DNA of 64,000 nt from the NCBI GenBank assembly GCA_024362935.1, contig JANCRA010000009.1, positions 12,666,001-12,730,000 on the forward strand, read 5' to 3'. A program made the translations under genes and the position numbers. The DNA comes from Setophaga petechia. Its lineage: Eukaryota; Chordata; Aves; Passeriformes; Parulidae. Below are positions 35,301 to 47,389 of the stretch, piece after piece. A model generated the notes under the pieces. The model was not told the DNA's origin. It worked only from the letters and a program-made list of their open reading frames with translations, and ran no database searches. Position 1 is the stretch's first letter. Every line of letters begins with the position of its first letter.

Positions 35301-38300
35301 AATCTGTAAATTCTCTGCCTCATCATCCAGGTTTATGATGAAGATACTGAAAAAGTGAACTTACTATATCCTTTGTTGTTCTCTGCTTGTTACTGGCTGG
35401 GATATGATGTTGGAAGCTTTGATAATTTCTGAGTATACTGCATTCATCACTCGGTCCTCATTGACAAATGCACTTGTTTCATCAGACTGCATTCTGGTCA
35501 GTAAAGAATGGCTTGTCTGTTGCAAACCCCACACTAGCTCTTCTTGGTTATCCTAATTTTCTTAACATGTTTGGAAATAGATTCTGAGGATGCACTCCAT
35601 TGTTTCCAGGACAGAGCTTAGGTGAGCTTGAGCAGCCTTTGGTTCTTTGGGTCATTGTCTTTACTTGCCTTAAACATCAGCATAACATCAGCCATTTCTG
35701 GCTCATTGGGGAGCTTTCCTCATCTCATGGATTTATGTTCTGTGTCCACCTGACTTAGACAATCCTAGCCACTGAGGCTCATACGAAGTCTGTTTCTTAA
35801 TTATCCATTTCCAGTTTTGTATTCCTGTTCATATCCAGTCATGGCTTTTGGTCTGTGCTTGCTAATACCATATCTGCTTCTAAATACTAAGCTGATTTCT
35901 TCATTTCCATCTCCAGTCTTCATCCCGTTTATTCCCAGATTCATTTTCTCCCTGTTTCAGTCAGTGGTATTATTTCCCTCCCAACCTCATTATGCCAGTG
36001 TCTTCCCTCTGCTTCCCTCTGCCTTGGCCCTGTTTCCTAGCTCTACTGCCAGTACCAAGTTGCTTGTTCCAGTGTTTATACCACTATGCTTCCCATGTCC
36101 TCCTATTTTAGGCCAATTTTGTTCCTTTTGTTGCCATTTGTGTGATGGGAGAAATGTGTTCTTATAATGCAGTATTGGTCCTGAATCAGCTTCTGCCACT
36201 GCCAGATTGCTCTGTTCAGGGCTGGGTTTGCTGTGAGAATCATGAGTGCTTTTAACTACTATTTGCTATGCACGTGACATTTTAAAGTTTTATACCTTGG
36301 GCAGATTTACAAAAAGGTTTTGCAGGGCAAACAAATGCGTGTACTTTGTCAGATTTCACTTCTTCAATCCAAATCTTCTCAGAGAAAAGCTTGGAATAAC
36401 AAAATACTTTTGTTTAAAAAATAAATGCTTTATTTTTTCCTTGGTTTTGGAAGAGATTGAGCATTTAGTTAAAAATGTTAGAAAGCAGTTTGGCTGGACA
36501 GATAGCCAGCAGTGATAGCTTTAGCCCAGGTAACCAAAGTCTGCTACAATTAGAAGTAGATGGTAATGTGATCTCACAGTCCTGGTAAGAGTTATAGGAA
36601 AAGAGACCTGTGTCTTTAAAATATTTTGCTACTGAAGTTGGCAGTAGTTGCAATTTGCCTTTTCTCCATAAATACTTAAGCATTAATTTGAATGAAAGAG
36701 GGCTTAATGAAATTGAAAGAGCACATATTGGTGTCATTTAAGAAGTCTGTTTTTAGTTAAATCCAGTAACATATGAAGACGGTTCTCTTTCTTTCTCTGG
36801 GGCCATTTTTCCTCAGAGGGAAATCTTCTGAAGGAAAGAGTTAAAGTTAATGCTTATAGCTGGATGTAGAAGCAGTGGTGTGCTGTTGTTTCTAATTATA
36901 TATTTATTTTAACAGTGTTATAAACAGTGCTTTTAGAGGAGCATTTACACAGCTCAGTAATGCTGCATATTTTGAAACTATATTTAGTTATTACCTACTT
37001 TTTTCCTCAACCACAATATAGTAGCTATTTTAAATAGGTGAATTATTTATCTTTTTATTATAAAATCATTTATCAAAGGCTAACTAGCATACATATTTGG
37101 GGACTGTTTTAAAAGGATTTGTGTGTGTGCATGCATTGGAAAAAATGTGTATTGGTTTGCTGAGTAGTTAATATTTTGGTTTCAACATGAGATTTTTGTA
37201 TGTCAGGATAATAGCTTCTATTAGATCAGGGAGTGTTTCTGGGAAAAGTAGGCGAGCTGCTTTAATTTCAGTGTCCTGCTGTATTCAAAGGTGGTGTTTG
37301 CTTGGAGGGAAGGTTTAGGGTGAAAAGGATGTATTCCAGCAGTTGGATAATATGCTACTTATTTCAAGCATGTGCACATCTTGACTGACCTGGAATTTGA
37401 CTCAGTGGAAATACATTTATCTTTTTTTCTTTTTTCATCTCTTAAAAGTGGAGTGTCATCTCTGTGGGTTTAGATAGTAGTGATGCTTTCTTTCTGTAGA
37501 TATGATTTTTGTTCTTTCTGTTCTCTAGTTCATGGGACTGGGAAAAATTTTACTTCCAACTGATGTCAACCAATAGTTTCTTGCTTTAAATTTTAGACAT
37601 TTAAATACTGCAAATATGTTTTACTATATTGAATCTGTTATTTCAGTTATATTGATCCATTAATAGTTGTGGTGTGTTCTGAACCTCAAGGAATACTTAC
37701 AAACTATTTCAAGAATACGCTTTGTTGATGGGTTTGCAAGATTTCTGAACCCTTGTCACTATAATTCTTTATTGCTACTTATGATGTTTGGAAGATGCAA
37801 CAGAAGAATTCAATTCAATGAGTTACTCTCCAGAACATGAACAAATAGTTCTTAGAAATAAAAATGAATATCAGTGTCTCATTAATGCTGATTCGTCAGT
37901 TCATATATTCCTACAGATACCTGATGCTCAGGCCCCTAGGAACTGTAGAGTTGTGTCCATCTAGTCAGCCAATAGAAGAATCCCAGATATTATTTGCTAT
38001 CTTTTTTATTAAGGCAGATGCTTCTTTAGGATATGTGTATGTACATTCAGCACACAAGGAGTGAGTGTGGAAGATGTATCCAGTTTTTCTTGTATTATTA
38101 ATTGGCAGGTGTAGCGTGCTGTAAATAAGAGAATTGAGCCATGTGTGAAATCACAGCCAAGTAACTTAATGAATATAAAATTGTTAAATATTTTATACAA
38201 GAGAGGAAGAGGATAAAAAAATTGCTGCTGTGTGTGGTGTGTGATTTACTGGTGCCATTTGATCTATTTAGAACAAAAATAGATGAATAATCCTTCTGCA

Positions 38301-39387
38301 CTCTTATAAACTGGTGTAATAGACACCCTAGTGAAAGATCTAGGCTCTAACAAAACCTATAATTTATATAAATATAAATTTATAATATTGATAAAAAAAC
38401 CAGTTATTTATCAGTGTTCAAATAAAGCAGCTGAACTTTAAGTGTATCATGCTCTGCTTTCTCAAATACCTTTGCTGTTTGTCCTGAAGCAATCATAACG
38501 GGCCTGTTGTTGGTGACAGGTGGCAAAACACAGCAAATTCCTTGTGTAGGAATTGCATTCAAGTGGCTCTTCCTGCAGATATATATGGGAAAGCTTGGTA
38601 ACTTAGAACTAGCATATCTTTGTTCCCCTAAGTTATTTGGGATCTGGCCAATTCTTTTTTGTTCCTGCCACCTCAGCAGTAGTGCAGTCCCACGTACTGC
38701 TAGTGCAGTTTGGTTTTTGTAGCCTGTGGGTATGTTGCCTATTTCTGAGCTGGAGTAGTTGCCTAAATTTCCATAGATATCTGAGTGTTGCAGTGGGCTC
38801 CACATGCTCTGTGGCCCTTATGGGCTTGTTCTGTTTTCAGATTTAAATATACCATAGAATTAAAAAGAGACAAGGAGTCTCTTAAGAAAGTCCAATCTGC
38901 ACCTGTTATGTAGGCTGGACTTTAAACAAAATTGTACTGTTGTCTCAGTTATATAAGGTTTTCATTTAAATACCAATTGCCAAGGACTTTCTGAAACTAG
39001 GTTTACATTTGGCAGAATGGGGAGTTCTCATGATCAGATTGCTTCCTAGACTTATTTCCAAGTGAGGATTGAGATGGAAAATGTTAGCAAATATATTTAA
39101 TTATTATGAGGTACTTACTGCGGTATAACTGCAAAATTAGATGAATACAAACATCTCTTTGGAGTGGAGAAGAAACAATAAATACAGAAATAGTAGAGAG
39201 AGGAAATACTGCTTTGATTTGGATTAGAATTATTGGTAATATATATGGGTGTGCTTTTTATAAATCTGTCTGAAGTTTGCAAGAAGTTCAGAAGTAGGTC
39301 ACAGTTCAATTTATTTTAGTTACATTTTTTAAAATTTGTTTATCTAAAAATGAAAAGTGAATATGTTTTTGTGTTTTCCTTTAACAG
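32389..39387 (+). other. N4BP2L2: N4BP2L2 intron 2 (7.0 kb)
   Basis: The intron begins GTAAGTGAAG and ends TTCCTTTAACAG. It holds an old CR1 region (34790-35720) and a CT-rich stretch at about 35790-36140, whose 116-codon frame is not supported as coding. Elsewhere I see AT-rich sequence without recognisable content. Confidence 0.85.
34790..35720 (-). mobile_element. Ancient, diverged CR1-like LINE region, reverse orientation
   Basis: Fragments in the reverse CR1 order are visible: CCAGGCTAAACAATCCCAGC, CAGCCCTCCCATGTTTTTCA, ACTGGATACAGTATTTCAGA, TCATCCAGGTTTATGATGAA and TGCACTCCATTGTTTCCAGG. The spacing and the degree of change suggest an old insertion, longer than the other CR1 copies in the window. 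The ends are approximate. Confidence 0.65.
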
Positions 39388-39512
39388 TGTTCTGCTTGGT
39401 GAGAGTTGTGATGGTGTTGTGCTCAGCACAGATGATTATTTTCGTCAGCAGTATGGATACACCTATAATGCTGCTCAGCTTGGTGATGCCCATGAGTGGA
39501 ACCGGAAGAGAG
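39388..39512 (+). CDS. N4BP2L2: N4BP2L2 exon 3: kinase-like core with STDDYF
   Basis: The exon follows TTTAACAG and completes codon 477, then encodes residues 478-518 and one base of the next. It reads VLLGESCDGVVLSTDDYF and then GYTYNAAQLGDAHEWNRKR. STDDYF at 490-495 and the LGDAHEWN segment at 508-515 are characteristic of the N4BP2 family P-loop kinase domain. The aspartates at 492-493 are candidates for metal or substrate binding. The donor is AGAG followed by GTTGGA. The 71- and 69-codon frames in other phases around it are shadows. Confidence 0.95.
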
Positions 39513-39846
39513 GTTGGAATGAGTAAAAGGAATCTCATTAAGCTGTGCTATATAGAGGAAATAGAAGTGTAGCCTAACATCTATGAGTATTAAGAGTCTA
39601 TATGAAAAGGAGTATATATATTTTAGCAAAAGATATATAGAAGTATTTCAAGTGCTTTTTATACTTTAATTCATGTATGTATATATACATTAAATTTTAA
39701 ACTTCTACAAGGTTCAGAGTTAAAAATAGATAACCTTGTTTCTTTGGGCATCAGGGTCTTGTTTCTACTTCTTTTCGTGGCAGGTTTTTTTTTTTGTTTG
39801 TTTGAGTTACATGTGGTTTATTAACTTACACAATTTTTCATTTCAG
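39513..39846 (+). other. N4BP2L2: N4BP2L2 intron 3 (334 bases)
   Basis: A short AT-rich intron from GTTGGA to TCATTTCAG. It contains a run of T near 39787 that may form part of a polypyrimidine tract. There is nothing else to report. Confidence 0.9.
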
Positions 39847-39935
39847 CAAAGCAAGCAATGGAGCAGGGAAAATCTCCTGTTATAATAGACAACACTAATA
39901 CTCAAGCCTGGGAGATGAAGCCTTATGTGGAAGTG
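39847..39935 (+). CDS. N4BP2L2: N4BP2L2 exon 4: Walker B-like VIIDNTN
   Basis: The exon follows CATTTCAG and encodes residues 519-548, starting [18 protein letters not shown] and ending [10 protein letters not shown]. The hydrophobic strand VIID at 530-533 followed by NTN is the Walker B-like and substrate loop segment of the family. It ends in phase 0 before GTAGGT. It matches the human protein closely, with a few conservative changes. Confidence 0.95.
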
Positions 39936-40282
39936 GTAGGTTTTGTTGCATGATTGTCACCAACTTAGACTTACCCTGGCTGCATGAGATGAGTTGATAC
40001 GTTTTGTCCAGAAACATTTTTATTCAGTTTTTAAAAAGAGAGACTGCTTATTGATAATGATTAGTAATTGGTAAGGCAATGGTTTAGATCAGTTCAAGAA
40101 TTGACTTGATTTAATTTGCTTAGCTTGAAATGAAAGCTAAGACAGGCTGGGTGTAAGTGAAATTCAGCAAGTGCCACAGCAGAGTATGCTCCTGCATCTG
40201 TTTATTATATTTGACTTTTATTTTTTTCTTATGTTTTATGTGCTCATGATACATATCACACATATTTCTTTGCTTGCTGCAG
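39936..40282 (+). other. N4BP2L2: N4BP2L2 intron 4 (347 bases)
   Basis: A short intron from GTAGGT to GCTTGCTGCAG. I see no other feature in it. Confidence 0.9.
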
Positions 40283-40359
40283 GCTCTAGAAAAAGGATAC
40301 AGAGTGGAATTCCATGAACCAGATACTTGGTGGAAGTTTGATCCTGATGAACTAGAAAA
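40283..40359 (+). CDS. N4BP2L2: N4BP2L2 exon 5: EFHEPDTWWKFDPDELE
   Basis: The exon encodes residues 549-573 plus two bases of codon 574. It reads ALEKGYRVEFHEPDTWWKF and then DPDELEK. The EFHEP-x-T-WWKFDP run is highly conserved in N4BP2-like proteins, where it leads into the helical end of the kinase domain. It is followed by GTAAGG, with the last codon split as AA plus G. Confidence 0.95.
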
Positions 40360-42930
40360 GTAAGGTTTCTCTTACACAAATCATGGTACTTTATATATAG
40401 AGAGAGATAGATAGGCAGATAAATATGAATGCATAAATATATATGCAGTAAGTTATATTTTATTCAAAATATTTTCTCAAGTTCCTTACCAGTAATATGA
40501 AATGTATTTTTTTTAAATAGCCATTTTGAGGTATACATTTACATGGAAGTTTTATGGATAAATAAGTAAACCAGCTCGATCTTATTGGCCCAAAATGTCA
40601 ATATTAAAATTTTATTGGACGTGTACAGATGTGACTTAGAGTACTGCTGAACATGGGCTGTTGAACTTCTGGGTTCTGAGAGTGCTTAGGAAGCTGCTTA
40701 TTCTTTTTGGTTAATGTCCTTTTTGTCTCAGTTATATCTGCTTTAGGAATCTATGAGGTATCAAACCAGCTCAAGGATATTTCTTTGTTTGAAAAGTAGT
40801 GTAATATTATCACGTTGATGACAGAGTTCTCTCACTGATTTTTGTTTTATATACATCCAGCTGACTTTGCCTCTAATTGTTTCAGCTTTGTGCACAAAAT
40901 ACATGTATTTATATATATGTATGTCTAATGCTTGCATTACTGACTTGGACTCTATTGGGTTTATAAATGTTCTAAAGTTTTCACCTTTTGCTCATAAGCC
41001 ACACTCACTTGTTTCTAGAGATGGAGTTCTCTCTGTAGAATGATAGTAAGTTTTTCTAGTTTGGCATGCAGCACAGCCAAGTTAGGAATCTTAGTAATCA
41101 GGCACTTAAGATTTCCATTACACAAAACAGACTAATTTTCCAGGAAAATTCATGTTTCCAGATGATCTTAACAAGCAGCAGGATAAGCTGTTGTGTTGTT
41201 ACTGTTGAATTTTATTGTTCAATTCTTAATTGTAGGAGTAAAGTTGGTATCTTTCCCAGAGCAAAACCCTTGAACTGTGAAGTGCTGTTACCAGTTTTTA
41301 GAAGATTCCTAGAAATATTTCAGCAGTTCTGGTTACTTTAAATATTTAAACAGAGGCCCATTGCCTGGAAACTTTATTTTTTGTGAATTTAATAAAGGTG
41401 GTGATAAAAGTTTTCATTTTGCTCTTTAGTTACTTTGGGAGAGGGCTCCTCAGTTTTGTTTCATCAGCAAACTTGCTGAGGGTGCAGTGGTAAAGGGTAG
41501 TATGGAAGCATTTATTAGTGGCAGAACTTGTATCAATAGGTTTTTTAGCTTTTATCAAAAGATTCTGTGTTCCTCCATACAAAACAGTCTTCCTCCCCTA
41601 TCTCTTAGGAGCTTTTGCTGCTATGTCTGCTTTGGTTCAGATAGATGACTTTATGCTCTCTCAGCATAGCGAAGCTGCCAAAGAATGAGTGAAGACATGT
41701 CTGAAGAGGACATACCAGTATTAAATGACACTATACAGCAAATTGATTTCTTTTTTTAAATCACTTTCTATGCTTGATGCGATTTTGCTGCTGGTGATTT
41801 TATTATCCTGCCTTACTCTGCAAGAAGTGCTTCGTCTTTTATGAAGTGATTATGCACAAGTCCATTCAGTTGTGGATGTGTGTGCACTTTATGTCCAGTG
41901 CACTTGAGCTGTAATTTTTTTTCTAGGAGTACTAAGGTAGTAAAATATGGAATATTGATAGGAAAATATTGAATAACTTTCTGCTTCCACCATTTGGCAT
42001 TAAAAGACTTAGACTTGCTCTTCTCATTTTTTGTCTGTCACAAATGTCAAGTGCTTTATAAAATCCACATATTTCTAGAGGGTTAACTTTTTTCTCTATC
42101 ATTAACCTTGTTCATATTTGTGAATAAAATCAAAACTACTAAGACTCACCAAGTGATTAGTTCAACATGCAGCTGCTCCTGGGCTGCTTTAGCACAATGT
42201 AGAAATTAAAAGCATTTAAACAATGAGCCACATGCGATGATCACCCCAGCTTCTGGGGTTGTCTCAGGGAAGAGTGTGAGGGAAATGCTCTGCTTAAGCA
42301 TTTTCTTCACAGAAAGCAAGCTGATAAAATGCACCTTTAAGGAGCCAATGTAATTTTGAATAGTTCTGTGATCACCAGTTCTGCTTCCATTCTGAATGTG
42401 AATTTAGTGTGCTACCTGCTGTGACCTTTGAGCTCTTGTCAACTTGATATTTACTTCTTTTTATAATGATGCTCATCAAGTCCAGAGGGCACTAGTGGTG
42501 AGGAATCAGTCTTCTAAAATATTTCTGTATGGAACATTGTCTTTCCAGTGTAGCCTGTTTGTTCCCACTGTTGATTTCTCCTCTGTAGAACTGATCAAGT
42601 TGTTAAGGCCCATACCTCTTCTGTCCCTGGGAGAAAGTATAAAGATGCAGAAATATATTCCCTGTTGGTTTGTTGGGGAGATAATTTAGCTTGGACATTA
42701 TTTCTTGGCAATAAGAAGTATTGGATCATGATAAATGCTTCTTTATGCTATCACAACCTTTTGTTTCTGTTTTATGTCTCTTCTTTTAGATTCATTTCTG
42801 TTACAATTCTGTCAGTTCTGTGACATTCAGTTTGTGCATGAGGCTTGTGGTTTTCTTCTGGCAGAGACTGAAATTCTCTGCTAACATGGATTTTACGGTC
42901 CTATGGTCCTATTAATTACCGAGGAGATTT

Positions 42931-42952
42931 TATGTGTGTGTATGTATATATG

Positions 42953-42985
<33 letters not shown>
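42931..42985. repeat. TG/TA microsatellite
   Basis: TATGTGTGTG followed by mixed TATG and TA units runs for about 55 bases. It lies about 700 bases upstream of exon 6. Confidence 0.9.
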
Positions 42986-43599
42986 GCTCTCATATAATTT
43001 GCTCAGGTTCTTAATAGACCAAGGTCTTTGTGAAAGTAGCTGCTTACTGAGCACTGCAAGAACAGGACAGCACCTTTAATACCTTTTCCCTTCCATGTGT
43101 TTCACTACATTTCTGAATTTACAACAAGTGCAAGTTACAACTAGTAGATTAACGTGTTCTGAGTGTGTTTTTCTGGTTCAGAGCTAAAGTCACTTCTTAT
43201 TCTGTAGAGGTTTCTTGATGAGAAAATATTCTATCATTAAGTCTTGAAACAGTGTAGTTGCATATTTTATGCTAGTTTGAACATTTCTTTCATAAGGAGT
43301 AGTCTGTGCTATTATTAATCCCTACTCATTAGCTAGTATACCATGTAAAATAATGAATAAATAGTAAAATCCCTCTAGGGTAGTTCAGGTGCATAGTTAT
43401 AGTGAATAACATCACATTTGTGTATGGAGAAGAACAACTGTATTGTTTACTGTTACTCAATATATGCAGCTGTGAATTATTAAAATAAACCTTAATGCAA
43501 GTTGAATACCTTGAGAATGAGGATATAGTATAATGAAAACAAGAAGAAAAATTGAGAATTTAGAGGGTTTTTTCTTAGAGACTGTAACATAAAATTTTA

Positions 43600-43620
43600 C
43601 ACACATATATATATATATAT
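43600..43620. repeat. CA/TA microsatellite close to exon 6
   Basis: ACACACATATATATATATAT lies about 70 bases before the acceptor of exon 6. Further TA-rich sequence follows to about 43650. Confidence 0.85.
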
Positions 43621-43688
43621 TTACTTAGATATAACTATATATAGCTATAAACATACCAGATAATTTATTGAAATTTTTGTTTTTGTAG

Positions 43689-43887
43689 GAGAAATAAGCA
43701 TGGAGTCACTCGTGAGAAGATTGCTCAGATGTTGGAACGATACGAATATCAAATATCCATCCCTATTGTCATGAATTCAGTGGTACCTCCCCACAAAAAC
43801 ACTCAAAGACCACCTCTGCAGAGAAGACATAGGTGGGGAGACAATACAGACTCATGGAGTTCTTTCAGTATTTCCAGTAGCCAGTAA
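43689..43887 (+). CDS. N4BP2L2: N4BP2L2 exon 6: kinase-domain end; short-isoform terminus or internal donor
   Basis: The exon follows TTTTTGTAG and encodes residues 574 onwards, beginning RNKHGVTREKIAQMLERYEY after the split codon. Read through to the stop TAA at 43885-43887, it gives the short protein of 639 residues ending with SSFSISSSQ. Inside it, after CATAG at 43832, there is a GTGGGG 5' splice site. Splicing there ends the exon at 43832 in phase 2, which fits exon 7 at 57033 exactly and gives the long protein. The human short form also diverges right after the equivalent arginine, which supports the same choice. The long-form sequence replaces the last 17 residues. Confidence 0.93.
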
Positions 43888-43949
43888 CACAGTTGCAGTC
43901 AGTTAATAAGAATCTGTTATTTGCCCTTTTAAAACACATCATCACTTCC

Positions 43950-43955
43950 AATAAA
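43950..43955 (+). terminator. Polyadenylation signal candidate, proximal
   Basis: AATAAA, 63 bases after the short-isoform stop codon. A second AATAAA (44040-44045) and an ATTAAA (44072-44077) follow within 130 bases. Confidence 0.5.
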
Positions 43956-44966
43956 GTAGTGATTTTCGGTGTTTTAAATAGGCCTATTTCAAAACCAATT
44001 TTCTTCTGGAGGTTGTTCTTTTCAATGGACTTGAATGTAAATAAATTGTACATTTAATGTTTTTTAAAACTATTAAAGTTGTAATACCTCGGATTTTAGT
44101 AAAATATTTAATATAGTATGGCATATAGCAGTCTTTCTTTGGAAATCTAAGACAGTGATGTCATATGTTAGATAACTGTTGAGCAGTTTTTTTTAAAGAA
44201 GGGGTCATATTAAGCATCTTTTAAAAGAGGAGTAAAGCTCAAAAAGAAGAGTTTATTTATGTAATAATCAAGTTTAATTATAGTTATTTAGTCTTCTTAC
44301 CTTTTTGGAGATTTTTTTGAAAGCAGTTATGCTCTGGATTGTCCTTTAGCTCTATTTGGCATGTATTGCCAGTTGGCAAAATTTTGGCATGTGTTTCTAG
44401 ACTTCAATTAAGAGGCTTAATTTTTTTTGTTGTTGTTTTCTTGGGGTTTTGGGTTTTTTCCCTTCCTTTTTTGGTCTCAGAAGTTCATGTGGCAGCTGAA
44501 GCAACATTTTGCCAGTACAGTATTCACCAGTTATAACTGTGCAACCTGAATTATTTTTTTATTTATTCTCGTCAGTAGTATATAAACTGTGGTGATGTTG
44601 GCATACCACCAACTTGTTTTGTTCTGACTGTAAAAAAACCTAAATTTTATCACTAAACCACTGAAATTTCACAGCTGTGTCTTTCTAAGTCAGTTTCTTT
44701 CATTTGTGATAAAAATGAAGTTTTAAGAAATTAGGCTGTCAATTCCCAGTCCACAGTTAGGATGAATCAATTCAATATAAATAGTGGATATAATTCTGTA
44801 AAGCCATCTTGCATTCCTAGTTTTGGCATAGCCAATGTAATCTGTTTAGCACATAACAAAGAATGAGCCAGCATGGAGACTGACTAACTTACTGCTCTTT
44901 TTCTCTTAAAAAAATTATGAATTTGTAAGTGTTCACTTTGCCTTTTTTCTAACAGCTTGCTGTATT

Positions 44967-44972
44967 AATAAA
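44967..44972 (+). terminator. Polyadenylation signal candidate, distal
   Basis: AATAAA is followed within 30 bases by a G/T-rich stretch (TTGTGTTCAGTATTGTTG), a common context for a working polyadenylation site. It is about 1.1 kb after the short-isoform stop codon. Confidence 0.5.
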
Positions 44973-46833
44973 ATATATTTGTGTTCAGTATTGTTGAAGT
45001 AGTTCAATGCAACAGTTTATATTTTCAGGCTTGTAGGATTTTGTACAGATGAGCATTATTGCTGCTCTGCTAGCTGAAACAACTAATTACTCTTGACTTC
45101 CTATTACTCTGAATGACCAAACATTGACTAGAAAATTTTGTCAAGAACATGAGTATGTAACAAAAAGAATTTAGATGGTTATCTACTACTCATTTTGTGT
45201 CACAGTATCAGAACTTTGACAATTGCAAAACGAGCATAATTTTTTAAATTGTAGACAGTTTTTCAGTAGGCCCTAAAAATTACTTCATTAATAAAGTCTG
45301 AATTCCATGAGAGCTGAAAATCCAGCTATATAAGGAGGTATCTTTCTGTGGTTTTCTACACCTATTGTGCAAATGGATGTTTTAATTATTTGAACCAGAA
45401 TTTAAAATCTCACTAGCACCTGCATTGTTAATATATTGAATTACGTGTTTGTGTAGAAAAGAGATTACCCAACTATATTAATAATCTTCCTTTATTGTCT
45501 GTTATTCATATAAAGTATTTACTGTATTTTAGTTTTCATTGTTAGATTTTTCCATGTCTCAAAAGAATCATGGGTATCATTGTAAATGCTCATTAATACT
45601 TCAATTATGCTAAAGTTTTTATATTTAAACATGAAAGCACATTTCAAGTGTGGGGAAGATAAAAAGGCTTTAGACTCATTTACTGTATTTTACTGTATGC
45701 TATAACATGATAAAACTTATTGAGGCTTATGTAATATCCACACAGTGCTAAGGCATGGCAAAAAAGAGCTGATTATTGAAGATTGAAATGGGGTTGTTTA
45801 ACAGTATTTATTTGAATAGGTACTAATTTGTACTGAGATGGTGCAGCTTTTCTTGTGATGCCTTTTTAATTATCCATGCATGGGAGTGTTTTTGCTGTGC
45901 AAAGCATGCTGATCACTTGGCCTGCAGTTTGAAAAGGACACTTAATGAAGGGAAGCTGTGCAATTTGTGTATCAAACATTTGTAAATTGGTTCATCTGTA
46001 CAGCTCTATTCTAAGGTAAGTACAGTGACATGGTAGGACTGGAATTACTGTCCATGTAACACTTCTGTTTCATGGTATAATATTTTATGAGAATATGACA
46101 GTCACGGATCATAGACATATCTCAGAAGTTGATTTTACACTATACTGTTTATAGGTAAAAAATTATGTGAAATACATGTTACAGATACTGAATTTCTCAT
46201 GCCCTCAAAACCAAGGAAAATTACTTATTTGGTCAAAATGTGCAAGAAATGTAAGAACTTGCTGCTTAGCTAGACAGGGAATCTGAAAATTCTTTCTGTC
46301 TGTACTTTCTGTACAGTACTTCTGTTGATGATGATATTGTAACTAGAATGAAGGTTTCCCATTGTTCACTTTTTAAATAAATTGCTAGTTCATCATATTA
46401 TTTCATATTTCATGAAATAATAATGTCAGATTGGTTTTTGTTTTTAAATTTAACTAATGCATAGAGCCATAATATTATAAGTAAAAATCCGAAGTTTTTC
46501 CTGCATACTTGAAACTAGTGGGATGTTTGGTAAGTAAATTTAAGAGTTAACTTTTCTAAGCATGAAATTTAAATGAAAATTAATTTGTAGAACGTACATA
46601 AATTGGTTCATTCTCAAGGCATCAATATAGCAGACCATTTAGCATCAGCTGTGTAGGAAAAAGTGCTTTTAGTTTTACTGCTTCATCTAAGCTGCTGTTC
46701 CTGGTTTATTGGTTTATATCCTGAATTACCAAAAGTTTTCATCAGCATTCTTTGGGCGATGTAGTTTTCTAATTTTAATTTCATATAGATAAGAAAAAAA
46801 TTACCACCCCAAGACCAAACCCTGAAAAACCTG

Positions 46834-47389
46834 TGTGCTAGTTTTGGGTGGGATAAAGTTAGTTGTTTTCAGAATAACTGGTCTGGGACTGTGTTTTAGA
46901 TTTGCCTGGAAGCAGTATTGATAACACAGGGGTGTTTTTGTTACTGCTGAGCAGTGCTTACACAGCATCAAGGCCTTTCTGCTCCTCACAGAGAGTTGGG
47001 AGGGGACAAAGCTGGGACAGCTGACCCCGGCTGACCAAAGGGAGATTCCAGACCTTATGGCATCACACCTGGTATATAAAGCTGGAGGAAGGAGGAGTGA
47101 GGGGGTTTGGAATGGTGGTGGTTGTCTTCTGAAGTAAGAGTTCCATGGGATGGAGCCTGGCTTTCCTGCGAGATGGCTGAACACCTGCCTGCCTGTGGGA
47201 AGTGGTGAATGAATTCCTTATTTTGTTTTGCTTGCATGTGCAGCTCTTGCTTTACCTGTTAAACTGTCTTTATCTCAAACCCTGAGTTTTCCCACTTTTA
47301 CCCTTCTGATCCTCTTCTTCATTCCATCAGGAGAGAGTTGAGTGAGGGGCTGTGTGGGGCTGAGGTGACAGCTGGGGATAAACGTGACA
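46834..47389 (+). mobile_element. Solo ERVL-type LTR with 5-bp target duplication
   Basis: The element begins TGTGCTAGTTTTGGG and ends AAACGTGACA, flanked by ACCTG at 46829-46833 and 47390-47394. TG...CA ends and a five-base duplication fit class III (ERVL) elements. The text is of a type common in passerines. A TATATAAA box lies at 47073-47080 in plus orientation. The element is 556 bases with no internal genes, so it is a solo LTR. Open frames over it on the minus strand come from the repeat. Confidence 0.9.

Larger units (their letters stand above)
40360..43688 (+). other. N4BP2L2: N4BP2L2 intron 5 (3.3 kb)
   Basis: This intron has simple repeats near its right end (42931-42985 and 43600-43620) and no recognised transposon. 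The open frame at 41066-41341 is not supported as an exon. Confidence 0.85.
43888..44995 (+). other. N4BP2L2: Short-isoform 3' untranslated region (probable)
   Basis: Downstream of the stop at 43885 the sequence is AT-rich and has several candidate polyadenylation signals at 43950, 44040, 44072 and 44967. The extent depends on which is used. The same stretch is the beginning of intron 6 for the long isoform. Confidence 0.6.

Noticed and set aside
35817..36167. 116-codon hydrophobic frame in intron 2
   Set aside because: CT-rich low-complexity DNA gives Phe, Leu, Pro and Ser by chance; no splice or start support.
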